Source: Sphingomonas lutea
GTDB taxonomy: Bacteria > Pseudomonadota > Alphaproteobacteria > Sphingomonadales > Sphingomonadaceae
Assembly: GCF_014396785.1 (NCBI RefSeq)
Contig: NZ_CP060718.1
Coordinates: 323,501-387,500, forward strand
Reading direction: 5' to 3'
Length of the DNA: 64,000 bases
In this document: piece by piece, positions 10,483 through 18,885 of the stretch
How positions within the stretch are numbered: the first letter of the stretch is position 1
Layout: every line of letters starts with the position of its first letter
Notes under the pieces: generated by a model
The model's database searches: none
Seen by the model: the letters and a program-made list of their open reading frames with translations, nothing else
What the model was told of the DNA's origin: nothing
Translations under genes and position numbers: made by a program

Positions 10483-10553
10483 TCCCTCGACTACGCTCGG
10501 GACGAACGGCTAAGGGGCGTCCAACTCCGTTCGTGTCGAGCGAAGTCGAGACA
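10483..10553. repeat. REP-like intergenic inverted repeat
   Basis: Two imperfect 27-base arms (10483-10509 and 10527-10553) face each other around a 17-base centre. Shared cores are CCGTTCGT and CGAGCG-AGTCGAG. It fills the ribD-ribE gap. Repeats of this type, often beginning CCGTTCGTGTCGAG, are familiar from sphingomonad genomes. It could form a long hairpin in the rib mRNA. Confidence 0.75.
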
Positions 10554-10573
10554 CGTTACGATGCGAGGAAAGC

Positions 10574-11182
10574 ATGTTTACGGGCATCATCACCGACATC
10601 GGCACCGTGCGCAGCGCCGAGCAGCGCGGCGACCTGCGCCTGGTGATCGGGTGCGGCTACGACCTGGCGAACGTCGACCTCGGTGCGTCGATCGCCTGCT
10701 CGGGCGTGTGCCTGACCGTCGTCGACAAGGGTGTCGACTGGTTCGCGGTGGATGTGTCGGGCGAAACCGTATCGCGCACCGCGGCCGACCTTTGGCGCGA
10801 GGGGGCGCGCCTCAACCTCGAGCGCGCGTTGCGCCTTGGCGATGAGCTGGGCGGGCACATCGTCACTGGCCATGTCGATGCGGTCGGCGACGTGTTCGAT
10901 AGCTGCGCCGAGGGCGATTCGCACCGCGTCGGCATCGCCGTTCCGCGCGAACTCGGCACCATGATCGCGCCAAAGGGCTCGATCGCGCTCGATGGTGTGT
11001 CGCTGACGGTCAACGAAGTGCGCGACGCCGACGACGGGCGCACGCATTTCACGGTCAACATCATCCCACACACCGCACATAACAGCACGTTCGACGACAT
11101 CGCTTACGGCCGACAGCTGAATGTCGAGATCGACGTCCTCGCGCGCTATATGCAGCGGATGACGGCGGCCCGCGCACAGTAG
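10574..11182 (+). CDS. ribE: Riboflavin synthase, alpha chain
   Basis: Dismutes two 6,7-dimethyl-8-ribityllumazine molecules to riboflavin. The 202-residue product starts MFTGIITDIGTV, the classic N-terminus, and shows the two-lumazine-binding-domain duplication. The first repeat includes IACSGVCLTV. The second contains GGHIVTGHVDAVG and IALDGVSLTVNEV. The start lies after GAGGAAAGC behind the REP-like repeat. It is the second rib gene in order, separated from ribB by 51 bases holding a promoter-like palindrome. Confidence 0.96.
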   Translation: MFTGIITDIGTVRSAEQRGDLRLVIGCGYDLANVDLGASIACSGVCLTVVDKGVDWFAVDVSGETVSRTAADLWREGARLNLERALRLGDELGGHIVTGHVDAVGDVFDSCAEGDSHRVGIAVPRELGTMIAPKGSIALDGVSLTVNEVRDADDGRTHFTVNIIPHTAHNSTFDDIAYGRQLNVEIDVLARYMQRMTAARAQ

Positions 11183-11198
11183 AGAACAAGCGTCCGGG

Positions 11199-11233
11199 CT
11201 TTTCATCACATTGCAATGTGATATAGCGCGATC
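11199..11233 (+). promoter_or_regulatory. Palindromic operator in the ribB promoter
   Basis: A perfect 18-bp palindrome, ATCACATTGCAATGTGAT, spans 11205-11222. A possible -35 (CTTTTC, 11199-11204) and -10 (TATAGC, 11222-11227) lie on each side with 17 bases between them, so a bound dimer would block the polymerase. Transcription would begin at or next to the ATG at 11234. No ribosome-binding site is visible, which suggests a leaderless message. No FMN riboswitch pattern was noticed. Confidence 0.6.
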
Positions 11234-12541
11234 ATGAGCACGACGTTGATGGATCGCCTCAATGCGATCATCGAGACCGGCGAAGTCAGCCGCGCAGGCC
11301 TGGCCCGCGCTGCCGGGCTTCACCCTAACAGCCTGCGCAAACTGGGGCAGCCCGACTGGAATCCAACCGCCGACACGCTGGTGCGCTTGGAAAAGCTCAT
11401 CCAGCGCGGCTCGGCCGAAGTCATTGTCGGGGCCGAAGTCATCATCAATGAGGCGCGCAACGGGCGCATGTTCATCCTGGTCGACGATGACGACCGCGAG
11501 AATGAAGGCGATCTGGTCATTCCCGCGCAAATGGCGACGCCCGACGCGGTCAATTTCATGGCGCGCCACGGGCGCGGCCTCATCTGCCTGGCGCTGACCA
11601 AGGATCGTGCCGACGCGCTTGGGCTCGAGCCCATGGCGCGCACCAACCGCAGCCGCAACGAGACCGCCTTCACCGTCTCCATCGAGGCGCGCGACGGCAT
11701 TTCGACCGGGATCAGCGCCGCCGACCGCGCCCGCACCATCGCGGTGGCGATCGACGCAGGCCACGGCGCCGATGCGATCGTTTCGCCCGGCCACGTCTTT
11801 CCGCTCGTCGCTCGCCCCGGCGGCGTGCTCGTCCGCGCCGGCCACACCGAGGCGGCGGTCGACGTGTCGCGGCTTGCCGGTCTCAACCCCAGCGGCGTCA
11901 TTTGCGAGATCATGCGCGAAGACGGGACCATGGCCCGCCTCGACGACCTCATGGATTTCGCACGCCTGCACGGCCTCAAGATCGGCACAATCCGCGACCT
12001 CATCGCCTACCGCCTGAAAAAGGATCATCTGGTCGAACGCACGACCGTCAGCCCGTTCAAGGCGTCGAGCGGCGCCGATTGGCAGGCGCAAGTATTCCGC
12101 GACAAGGCGACGGGCGAGGAACAGCTCGCGTTGGTTCATGGTACGCTCGACCCCGACACGCCGGCGCTGGTGCGGATGCACAGCCTTGACCTGTTCGCCG
12201 ACGTGCTTGGCGAATCAGGCGCGCGCTCGGGCTTGTTGCAGGGCGCGATGCGGATGATCGAAGCGGAGGGCGCTGGCGTCCTCGTCGCGCTCCACGCCGC
12301 CGCCGCCGGGTCGCTGTCGCGATCGATCGACCTGCGCTCGGGCAAGCCGGCGGAGGGTGGCGACGCCGTGCGCGGCTATGGCATTGGCGCCCAGATTCTC
12401 GCCGCGCTCGGCATCCACGACATGATCCTGCTGACCAACACGCACCATTCGCCGATCGCCTTGTCGGGCTACGGCCTGGCGATCGTCGAGGAGCGGCCGA
12501 TCGAGGTCGCGGCCCCTTCGACAGGCTCAGGGCAGGCCTGA
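11234..12541 (+). CDS. ribB: HTH-fused 3,4-dihydroxy-2-butanone 4-phosphate synthase with degenerate RibA domain
   Basis: A 435-residue three-part protein. Residues 1-60 form a helix-turn-helix-like segment ([19 protein letters not shown], then [13 protein letters not shown]). Residues about 66-265 are the RibB domain, with [11 protein letters not shown] near 84-94 and [15 protein letters not shown], which makes dihydroxybutanone phosphate from ribulose 5-phosphate. Residues about 275-425 are related to GTP cyclohydrolase II ([19 protein letters not shown]) but lack the zinc-binding cysteines and are probably inactive, as in the RibBX group. The last residues are encoded by a repeat. The HTH and the promoter palindrome suggest self-regulation. 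A separate RibA must exist elsewhere. Confidence 0.9.
   Translation: MSTTLMDRLNAIIETGEVSRAGLARAAGLHPNSLRKLGQPDWNPTADTLVRLEKLIQRGSAEVIVGAEVIINEARNGRMFILVDDDDRENEGDLVIPAQMATPDAVNFMARHGRGLICLALTKDRADALGLEPMARTNRSRNETAFTVSIEARDGISTGISAADRARTIAVAIDAGHGADAIVSPGHVFPLVARPGGVLVRAGHTEAAVDVSRLAGLNPSGVICEIMREDGTMARLDDLMDFARLHGLKIGTIRDLIAYRLKKDHLVERTTVSPFKASSGADWQAQVFRDKATGEEQLALVHGTLDPDTPALVRMHSLDLFADVLGESGARSGLLQGAMRMIEAEGAGVLVALHAAAAGSLSRSIDLRSGKPAEGGDAVRGYGIGAQILAALGIHDMILLTNTHHSPIALSGYGLAIVEERPIEVAAPSTGSGQA
12513..12538. repeat. Sphingomonad-type repeat inside the ribB 3' end
   Basis: The core CCTTCGACAGGCTCAGGGC encodes the last residues APSTGSGQA of the ribB product. It matches the common sphingomonad intergenic repeat unit containing CTTCGACAGGCTCAG, and reads as non-homologous to RibA tails. 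It is recognised from memory of such repeats, not from a search. Confidence 0.55.
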
Positions 12542-12960
12542 TGGCGACGATCCTGATTGCCGAAGCGCGTTTCTACCCGCACCTCAACGACATGCTGCTC
12601 GCCGGCGCGCGCGCCGCGATCGAGGCCGCCGGGCATAAGCACGAAACGCTGACCGTCCCGGGCGCGCTCGAACTGCCCGGCGCGATTGCGCTGGCGGCGC
12701 GCAGCGGGCGCTTTTGCGCCTTCGTCGCGTTGGGGGTCGTCATCCGTGGCGAAACCTATCATTTCGAAGTGGTGTCGGAAGAGAGCGCGAGGGGACTGAT
12801 GGCCCTGACGTTGCAGGGGTTCGCCATCGGCAACGGCATCCTGACCGTGGAGAATGAAGCGCAGGCGACCGCGCGCGCCGACCCGTCGCAGGGCGATAAG
12901 GGCGGCGGCGCGGCGCAAGCCGCCCTGGCGCTCTTCGAACTGCGTGAGAAATACGCCTAG
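12541..12960 (+). CDS. ribH: 6,7-dimethyl-8-ribityllumazine synthase
   Basis: Lumazine synthase joins the RibD pathway product with dihydroxybutanone phosphate. The 139-residue protein has the family blocks [27 protein letters not shown] and [11 protein letters not shown]. Its start shares one base with the ribB stop (TGATG), implying translational coupling of the two enzymes that make and use the same intermediate. Its stop overlaps that of the convergent SOUL-family gene in a CTAG tetranucleotide. Confidence 0.96.
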   Translation: MATILIAEARFYPHLNDMLLAGARAAIEAAGHKHETLTVPGALELPGAIALAARSGRFCAFVALGVVIRGETYHFEVVSEESARGLMALTLQGFAIGNGILTVENEAQATARADPSQGDKGGGAAQAALALFELREKYA

Positions 12961-13583
12961 CCGAGCGGGATCAGCACCTCGTTGCGGCGCAGCGGCGGCG
13001 GGATCATCGGCGAATTGTAGAATGCATATTCGGGGTCGGCGGCGGCGCGTTCGCCTTGCCGCGACAGCCATCCGCGCAATTTGTCTTCATGCGCGACCAG
13101 ACGGTCGTCGTCGGCCACGCCGGAAAATTTGACCGCGCCAACGCGCCGCTCGCCGAGCTCGACCAACTCGATCTCCGCAGGTGGCTCCGGCAGGTCGTCG
13201 ACGCTGCGCCCTTCGGGCATGACGAAGCGGACACGCCATTGGCCTTCGACCATGTCGTCGAACAGCGGCGGATCGGTGGCGAGCGGATTGCCCGAATCCT
13301 GCAGCACCGGCGCGGTCATTGGCAGCTTCTCCCCTTCGCGCGACTTGGCGAAGATGTAGTCGGCGAGGCGGTGGAAACCCTGGTTGAGCGCGTCCTTGCG
13401 CGGGCCGGCAACGATCGTTTCGGCGACGATCATCCCGCCGTAGAGACGTACCTCCAGTTCCCCGTCACTGGTCAGCACGCGATAGCTTGGACCCGGCGTC
13501 GCTTTCTCCTGGAGGTAGTAAATGACGGCGGCACCGAGCAGTGTGGCACCGGCGGCGGCTCCGGCCACGGCGGCTTTGCGCAT
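12957..13583 (-). CDS. SOUL-family haem-binding-like protein
   Basis: A 208-residue protein with an N-terminal membrane anchor or signal ([20 protein letters not shown], one span) followed by a SOUL/HBP fold. Visible family features are [23 protein letters not shown] near the N-terminus, the [20 protein letters not shown] block, and [20 protein letters not shown] at the C-terminus. The family binds haem or other tetrapyrroles in some members. Axial ligands are not conserved, so the ligand here is unknown. It is divergent from the DMT exporter. Confidence 0.85.
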   Translation of the reverse strand: MRKAAVAGAAAGATLLGAAVIYYLQEKATPGPSYRVLTSDGELEVRLYGGMIVAETIVAGPRKDALNQGFHRLADYIFAKSREGEKLPMTAPVLQDSGNPLATDPPLFDDMVEGQWRVRFVMPEGRSVDDLPEPPAEIELVELGERRVGAVKFSGVADDDRLVAHEDKLRGWLSRQGERAAADPEYAFYNSPMIPPPLRRNEVLIPLG

Positions 13584-13682
13584 CGCGATTTCTCCTTCGC
13601 GCCAACAATCCCTGTCCGACCGCCGCGGTTCCTACCGCCTTTGGCCTTGTTTCCGCGCCCGGCGGCAGGCAGGCGCTGCCGC

Positions 13683-14594
13683 GTGAGCGATGCCGCGCCA
13701 GCCGACGTACCTCGTCCCGTCCCTTTAGCCTTCGCGGCGCTGCTGATCGGCAGCAGCATGCTGGCGCTCGGGCCGTGGTTCGTCCGCCTGTCGGGCGTCG
13801 GACCCGTCGCCGCGGGATTCTGGCGGCTCGCGCTCGCCCTGCCGTTCCTGTTCGTCATCGCGCTCGTCGCGCGCCAGCCGGCGCATTGGCCGGGCCGGGC
13901 GCTTGGCGGCCTGATCGCGCTTGGTGGCTTCTTCTTCGCCGCCGATCTCGCTGCGTGGCACGTCGGCATCCACATGACCAAGCTCGCCAACGCGACCCTG
14001 TTCGGCAACATTTCGAGCTTCGCCTTCGCCGCTTGGGGGCTGTGGCTCGCCCGGCGCCTGCCCTCGCGCAGCCAGGGCGCGGCGCTGTCGCTGGCAGCAA
14101 TCGGCGCGGCCTTGCTCATGGGCAGCAGCGCCGAACTATCTGCCCGCAACCTGCGCGGCGATGCGCTCTCGCTGCTCGCCGGATTGCTTTACGCAGGTTA
14201 TCTGATCGCCGTGCAGCGGGCCCGCGGCGCGCTTGCCCCGCTGCCCCTGTTGTTTCTGTCGAGCGCGTTCGGCGCGGCCATGCTCCTGCCACTGTCGCTG
14301 GCGCTGGGTGAGCGCATCGTTCCGGCCGATTGGACCTTCGTCATCATCCTTGCGCTCAGCAGCCAAGTCATCGGACAGGGCCTTTTAGTCTATGCCATCG
14401 GCGGTCTTTCCCCTTTGATCGTCGGCCTGACCCTGCTGACCCAGCCCGCCATTTCCGCGCTGGTCGGCTGGGTCGCTTATGGCGAACGCCTTTCCGCGCT
14501 CGACTGGGCCGGCGCGGTCGCGATCGGCGTGGCACTGGTGCTCGTCCGCCTGCCCGACCGGGGGTTGCGCAACGCGCCCTCTCAGCCCAGTTGA
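13683..14594 (+). CDS. DMT-superfamily transporter with EamA repeats
   Basis: A 303-residue inner-membrane protein with about ten helices in two EamA repeats. The first has GPVAAGFWRLALALPFLF; the second runs from LLAGLLYAGYLIAVQRA to the end and includes ISALVGWVAYGERL. The GTG at 13683 is the only start near the first helix; the reading frame also stays open well upstream, but that part is antisense to the SOUL gene. The substrate is unknown; relatives export amino acids or metabolites. The COQ9 gene follows five bases after the stop. Confidence 0.88.
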   Translation: MSDAAPADVPRPVPLAFAALLIGSSMLALGPWFVRLSGVGPVAAGFWRLALALPFLFVIALVARQPAHWPGRALGGLIALGGFFFAADLAAWHVGIHMTKLANATLFGNISSFAFAAWGLWLARRLPSRSQGAALSLAAIGAALLMGSSAELSARNLRGDALSLLAGLLYAGYLIAVQRARGALAPLPLLFLSSAFGAAMLLPLSLALGERIVPADWTFVIILALSSQVIGQGLLVYAIGGLSPLIVGLTLLTQPAISALVGWVAYGERLSALDWAGAVAIGVALVLVRLPDRGLRNAPSQPS

Positions 14595-14599
14595 GCCAA

Positions 14600-15253
14600 A
14601 TGGAGCCGCTGAGCCCCCTCGAGCAGTTGCGCCGGAAGGTCGCCCTTGCCGTCGGCGAGAATGCGGTGTTCGACGGCTGGACCGAAAAGGCGGTGGATGC
14701 CGCCGCGGACCAGCTCGGCATCGATCGGGCGCAGGCGCGGCTGGCGATGCCCAAGGGCCAGGCGGCGATGGTCGACCTGTATATCCAGGCAGTCGATCGC
14801 GCGCTCGAAGCCGCGTTCACGCCCGAGCGGCTCGCCGGAATGAAGATCCGCGACAAGATCCGGTCGATGGTGTGGCATCGGCTGGAAGTCATGGGGCCGG
14901 CGCGCGAAGCGGTGCGCCGCGGCTTGGCCATCCTCGCCATGCCGCAGAATGTCCCCCTCGGGCTGCGCATCTCGTGGCGCAGTGCCGATCTGATGTGGCG
15001 CCTTGCAGGCGATACCAGCACGGACTTCAACCATTATACCAAGCGCATGACGCTGGGCGCGGTGTACGGCTCGACCCTGCTCGCCTGGCTCGACGACCAG
15101 ACCGAAGGATGGATGGAATCAGCGGCCTTCCTCGACCGCCGCATCGACAATGTGATGCAGTTCGAAAAGTGGAAGGCGCAGTGGAAAGGGTCATCGGATC
15201 ACCAGCTCAGCCTGTCGCGCTTTCTGGGCAGGCTGCGGTATCCGCCGCGTTAA
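14600..15253 (+). CDS. COQ9-family ubiquinone biosynthesis protein
   Basis: COQ9 proteins bind ubiquinone precursors and assist the hydroxylase COQ7. The 217-residue product shows the all-helical TetR-like fold of the family. Conserved stretches include GWTEKAVDAAADQLG, RIRDKIRSMVWHRLE-type residues near 90-105, and SADLMWRLAGDTSTDFNHYTKR, which holds the lipid-binding region. It is typical of alphaproteobacteria. The ATG at 14600 follows the transporter stop closely, suggesting co-transcription. Confidence 0.88.
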   Translation: MEPLSPLEQLRRKVALAVGENAVFDGWTEKAVDAAADQLGIDRAQARLAMPKGQAAMVDLYIQAVDRALEAAFTPERLAGMKIRDKIRSMVWHRLEVMGPAREAVRRGLAILAMPQNVPLGLRISWRSADLMWRLAGDTSTDFNHYTKRMTLGAVYGSTLLAWLDDQTEGWMESAAFLDRRIDNVMQFEKWKAQWKGSSDHQLSLSRFLGRLRYPPR

Positions 15254-15319
15254 GCTGTTCAATCCTAACGAAAACTTGCTAACCGCTCGCTTCCCGATTC
15301 CGGGAAAGGAGAGTGTTTG

Positions 15320-15657
15320 ATGGCGTACAAGAAGGTTTGTCTGGCTGTGGCCGCGGTCGCGATGATGGCACCGCCGGCGTTTGCTTCCGGCAATGCGCAA
15401 AGCGGCCTGACGGTCGGCAATTGCATCTCCGACATCGTTTACGGCAACGAGCCAAACATGGCTGACGGCAGCCCCGGCGGTCCGGCCGAGCAGGCGCCGG
15501 GCACGAAGGGGGCAACGTCCTTCCGACCCAATCGCCGGGCCCGTTCGTGAACAACCCCAACGATCCCGACAATCCGACCCGCGGCCGTTCGGTCGGGCAG
15601 TTCATGCAGGACGGGATTAATATTCCGGAAGCTTGCCGGACCGCCTTCGGCAACTAG
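15320..15657 (+). CDS. Small exported protein, apparently frameshifted
   Basis: The ATG has a good ribosome-binding site (AAAGGAG) and starts a clear signal peptide, MAYKKVCLAVAAVAMMAPPA, cleaved after AFA. As given, the frame ends at 15550 (76 residues). If one G is added to the five-G run at 15508-15512, the frame continues to TAG at 15657 and gives a Pro/Asn-rich tail containing FVNNPNDPDNPTRGRSVGQF and ending CRTAFGN. The restored product is 112 residues with two cysteines in the mature part. No family is recognised. A sequencing error is the simplest reading. Confidence 0.65.
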
Positions 15658-15680
15658 ACCGCTGGTAATCCGCCGTTGTT

Positions 15681-15699
15681 ATTGATAATCACTCGCAAT
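15681..15699. promoter_or_regulatory. Candidate Fur box over the feoA start
   Basis: The 19-mer ATTGATAATCACTCGCAAT resembles the ferric-uptake regulator consensus GATAATnATTnTCA-type sites of proteobacteria. It contains GATAAT (15684-15689), which could also serve as the -10 element. It overlaps the ATG at 15698. No ribosome-binding site precedes the ATG, so the message may be leaderless and directly repressed by Fur. Confidence 0.5.
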
Positions 15700-15976
15700 G
15701 ACAGCGGCGGTCACCACCGACCAATTTGCGATCCCGCTCGACCGGCTGACGCTCGGCACCCGGGCGCGCATCGTCGGCATCGATTGGGCGCTGCTTGGCG
15801 AGTCCGAGGCCGCGCGCTTGCGCCATTTCGGCTTCGATGAGGGCGTGTCGGTCCAGCCGTTGCATTGCGGACCGTTCGGCCGCGACCCGATCGCGATTCG
15901 CGTCGGCCGAATGATGGTGGCGATCCGCCGCCGCCACGCCGTCGCGGTCCAAGTCACTCCGTTACCGCAACAGTGA
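15698..15976 (+). CDS. feoA: Ferrous iron transport protein FeoA
   Basis: FeoA is a small SH3-like cytoplasmic protein needed for FeoB function. The 92-residue product shows LTLGTRARIVGIDW, LRHFGFDEGVSVQPLH and FGRDPIAIRVGRMMVAIRR, the typical beta-barrel pattern. It overlaps feoB by four bases (GTGA), so the two are coupled. The start lies inside a Fur-like site. Confidence 0.9.
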   Translation: MTAAVTTDQFAIPLDRLTLGTRARIVGIDWALLGESEAARLRHFGFDEGVSVQPLHCGPFGRDPIAIRVGRMMVAIRRRHAVAVQVTPLPQQ

Positions 15977-17820
15977 ACCCGCTTCCGCTAGTTGCGGTCG
16001 CCGGCAGCCCCAATGCCGGCAAGAGCGCCCTGTTCAACGCGCTGACCGGTGCGCGGCAGAAGGTCGGCAATTATCCTGGCGTGACGGTCGAACGGCATTC
16101 GGGGCGCTTGGTGCTCGGTGATGGCCGACCGGCGGAGCTGATCGACCTGCCCGGCGCCTACAGCCTAGAGCCTGCGAGTCCCGACGAGGCCGTCACCCGC
16201 GACGTTTTACTTGGCGCGCAGAAGGGGGAACGCCGCCCTGATGCGTTGCTGATCGTCCTCGACGCGTCGAACCTCGACAACCACCTGCGCTTTGCGTTGC
16301 AGCTGATCGCATTGGAACTGCCGACCGTCGTGGCGCTTAACATGGTCGACCTGGCGCGCCGCGACGGGCTCGAGCTCGATGCCCGGGTGCTTGAACGCAA
16401 ACTTGGCGTGCCGGTGATCGAAACCGTCGCAGTGCGCCGTCGTGGAATCGCGGAATTGCAGGCAGCGCTCGACGCAATGATCGCCAATCCGCGCCCCGGA
16501 CTTCCGGTCGGGGACGGCGGCGACCTGCTGCACGTGCAGCGCCGTGCGCGGGACATCGCGGCCGCCGCGGTGGTCAGCGAAACACCGGTGCGGCGCTGGA
16601 CCCACCGGCTCGATTCGCTGCTTCTCCACCCAGTCGCCGGTCCCGTCATCCTGGCGGCAATCATGTTCGTCATGTTCCAGGCGGTCTTCGCCTGGAGCGA
16701 GGCGCCCGTGGCGTGGATCGAAAGCGGAATGGCCGCGCTGGCCGAGGCGGCGATCGCGACCATCCCCGATGTCGTGCTGCGGTCTCTCGTGGTTGACGGG
16801 CTTATCGCCGGCGTTGGTGCAGTTGTCGTGTTCCTGCCGCAGATCCTGATCCTATTCCTCTTCATCCTCATGCTCGAAGGCACCGGCTACATGGTCCGCG
16901 CCGCCTTTCTGATGGACAAATTGATGCATGGCGCGGGACTGTCTGGCCGCGCCTTCATCCCCTTGCTGTCGAGCTTTGCCTGCGCGGTGCCCGGGATCAT
17001 GGCGACGCGCACGATCGACGACCCCAAGGACCGCCTGACGACGATTCTTGTTGCGCCTTTGATGACCTGCTCGGCGCGCCTGCCGGTCTACACCCTGATC
17101 ATCGCCGCCTTCATTCCCGACCGCGATGTCGGCCCGGGCATCGGCCTGCAGGGGCTGGTCATGTTCGGCCTGTATATCGCCGGCATCGCCGGTGCGCTTC
17201 TCGCCGCTTATGCGCTCCGCCGCGGGGTGATGAAGGGCAGCGGCGGCGGGTTCATGATGGAACTGCCGAAATATCAGTGGCCGCAGTTCAAGGATGTTCT
17301 CATCGGCCTGTGGCAGCGCGCGGCGATCTTCCTCAAGCGCGCGGGCACAATCATCCTTGGCACGACCGTGCTTTTGTGGGCGCTGGCAAGCTTCCCCCAG
17401 GCGCGCCCGGGCGAGAGCCAGGTCGAAGCGTCGATCGCCGGCAAGATCGCCAACGGGATCGAGGTGGTCGTCCGCCCGATCGGCTTCAACCACGATATCG
17501 CGCTTGCCCTGCTTCCGGCGATGGCCGCCCGCGAAGTGGCGGTCAGCGCCATCGCCACGGTCTATTCGATCGACGCCACCGACGAGGAAGCGGCGAGCCG
17601 CACGCTCGCCGAACGGCTCCAGGGCCGCTGGTCGCTGGCCACCGCGCTGGCCTTCCTCGCCTGGTTCGTGTTCGCCCCGCAATGCATCTCGACCATTGCC
17701 GTGACGCGGCGCGAGACGAACAGCTGGCGCTGGCCGCTTTTCATGGTCAGCTATCTTTTTGTGCTCGCCTACATCGCGGCGGGCGCGACCTACTGGACGG
17801 CGGTCGCGCTAGGTTTATAG
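15973..17820 (+). CDS. feoB: Ferrous iron transporter FeoB
   Basis: FeoB is the inner-membrane Fe2+ permease with an N-terminal GTPase. The G1 motif GSPNAGKS lies near residues 12-19, DLPGAYSLEP is the G3 region and NMVD is the G4 motif. Two Gate domains follow, including FACAVPGIMATRTI, with about eight membrane helices. The product is 615 residues, shorter than the 773 of E. coli but usual for the group. The GTG start overlaps the feoA stop. No feoC is seen. Confidence 0.95.
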   Translation: MNPLPLVAVAGSPNAGKSALFNALTGARQKVGNYPGVTVERHSGRLVLGDGRPAELIDLPGAYSLEPASPDEAVTRDVLLGAQKGERRPDALLIVLDASNLDNHLRFALQLIALELPTVVALNMVDLARRDGLELDARVLERKLGVPVIETVAVRRRGIAELQAALDAMIANPRPGLPVGDGGDLLHVQRRARDIAAAAVVSETPVRRWTHRLDSLLLHPVAGPVILAAIMFVMFQAVFAWSEAPVAWIESGMAALAEAAIATIPDVVLRSLVVDGLIAGVGAVVVFLPQILILFLFILMLEGTGYMVRAAFLMDKLMHGAGLSGRAFIPLLSSFACAVPGIMATRTIDDPKDRLTTILVAPLMTCSARLPVYTLIIAAFIPDRDVGPGIGLQGLVMFGLYIAGIAGALLAAYALRRGVMKGSGGGFMMELPKYQWPQFKDVLIGLWQRAAIFLKRAGTIILGTTVLLWALASFPQARPGESQVEASIAGKIANGIEVVVRPIGFNHDIALALLPAMAAREVAVSAIATVYSIDATDEEAASRTLAERLQGRWSLATALAFLAWFVFAPQCISTIAVTRRETNSWRWPLFMVSYLFVLAYIAAGATYWTAVALGL

Positions 17821-17850
17821 CTGCCCTCAAGCACGAGAGGAGACAGTGGA

Positions 17851-18348
17851 ATGGCGGGCGTGAACAAGGTGATCCTGGTCGGCAATCTCGGCGCGGACCC
17901 GGAGGCGCGGTCGCTCAACAACGGCGGCGAAGTGGTCAACATGCGCGTCGCCACGTCGGAAAACTGGAAGGACCGCGACGGCAACCGCCAGGAACGGACC
18001 GAATGGCACAATGTCACCATTTTCAACGAGAATCTCGGCCGGGTCGCCAAAAGCTATTTGAAAAAGGGCTCGAAGGTCTATCTCGAAGGCCAGCTCCAGA
18101 CCCGCAAGTGGCAGGACCAGTCGGGTAACGACCGCTACACCACCGAAATCGTGCTCCAGCGCTTCCGCGGCGAACTCGTCCTGCTCGACAGCCGCGGCGA
18201 AGGCGGCGGTGGCGGCGGCAGCTATGGCGATGACGACGGCGCATTCGGCGGCTTCAGTGGGGGTGGCGGCGGCGGATCGTCCCGCCCGCAATCGCGCCCA
18301 CAGCCGGCGGCATTCGATACCGACCTCGACGACGACGTTCCGTTCTAA
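17851..18348 (+). CDS. ssb: Single-stranded DNA-binding protein
   Basis: SSB coats single-stranded DNA in replication and repair. The 165-residue product has an OB fold over residues 1-112 ([20 protein letters not shown], then [20 protein letters not shown]), a Gly/Ser-rich flexible linker and the acidic tip DLDDDVPF that docks partner proteins. The start follows AGGAGAC. It stands alone between feoB and two oppositely directed genes. Confidence 0.97.
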   Translation: MAGVNKVILVGNLGADPEARSLNNGGEVVNMRVATSENWKDRDGNRQERTEWHNVTIFNENLGRVAKSYLKKGSKVYLEGQLQTRKWQDQSGNDRYTTEIVLQRFRGELVLLDSRGEGGGGGGSYGDDDGAFGGFSGGGGGGSSRPQSRPQPAAFDTDLDDDVPF

Positions 18349-18363
18349 GTCCGCCGGACGGTT

Positions 18364-18885
18364 CTAGGTCTCGCCACCGCCCTTGAGCCGCGCCAGCACG
18401 GCGAAGGGGCTGGCTTGCTCCTCGGTCATCACGCCGGCTTCCTTGAGCGTTGCCTCGGCGCCCGCGCTGCGCGGGTAGGGGTCGATGCTCAGCGCCAGCG
18501 TATCGGCGATGGCGCTGCCGAGGTCGATGGTCGCGCCATCGTGGAAGACGACGTCGCAGTCCTCGGCGCCAAGCTCGATCTCCTCGTCGTGACCCGTGCT
18601 GCCCGGATCGCGCATGAACAGGATGTCGAACGGCGCGTCGACGTGCGCCGCCACGGGATCGCCGGTGACCACGCACGCCTGAGTCAGCGCGGCGCCGAGC
18701 CGACCCTGCGCGCGAACCGACTCCTTGCCGCACGTCAGCACCGCGTGCGCCTCGAGCCGGTCGAGCCCGTCGAGCCCGAGCCGTTCGGCGATGGCCGCGC
18801 ATTCGTTGTCATTGGCGGTCAAGTCGATGCGGTCGCCATCGCGCAACTGATCGAGGCGCAGGTCATGGGCGAAGTCGTCGCTCAT
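18364..18885 (-). CDS. DUF177 (YceD-like) protein
   Basis: A 173-residue acidic protein of the YceD/DUF177 family, linked to large-ribosomal RNA accumulation and usually found near rpmF. The conserved core is visible in RLEAHAVLTCGKESVRAQGRL, followed by the second half with DLGSAIADTLALSIDPYPR. rpmF is not adjacent here. The ATG at 18885 sits in an ATGA overlap with the end of the upstream CBP3-like gene, indicating one operon. An upstream extension to 18939 is only the overlap with that gene. Confidence 0.85.
   Translation of the reverse strand: MSDDFAHDLRLDQLRDGDRIDLTANDNECAAIAERLGLDGLDRLEAHAVLTCGKESVRAQGRLGAALTQACVVTGDPVAAHVDAPFDILFMRDPGSTGHDEEIELGAEDCDVVFHDGATIDLGSAIADTLALSIDPYPRSAGAEATLKEAGVMTEEQASPFAVLARLKGGGET

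Noticed and set aside
10480..11233. FMN riboswitch for the riboflavin genes
   Set aside because: The gaps are too short or filled by the inverted repeat and the palindrome. No conserved FMN aptamer pattern was noticed.
13056..13682. A long N-terminal extension of the DMT transporter
   Set aside because: This part is antisense to the SOUL-family gene and lacks sensible protein features. The GTG at 13683 lies directly before the first helix.
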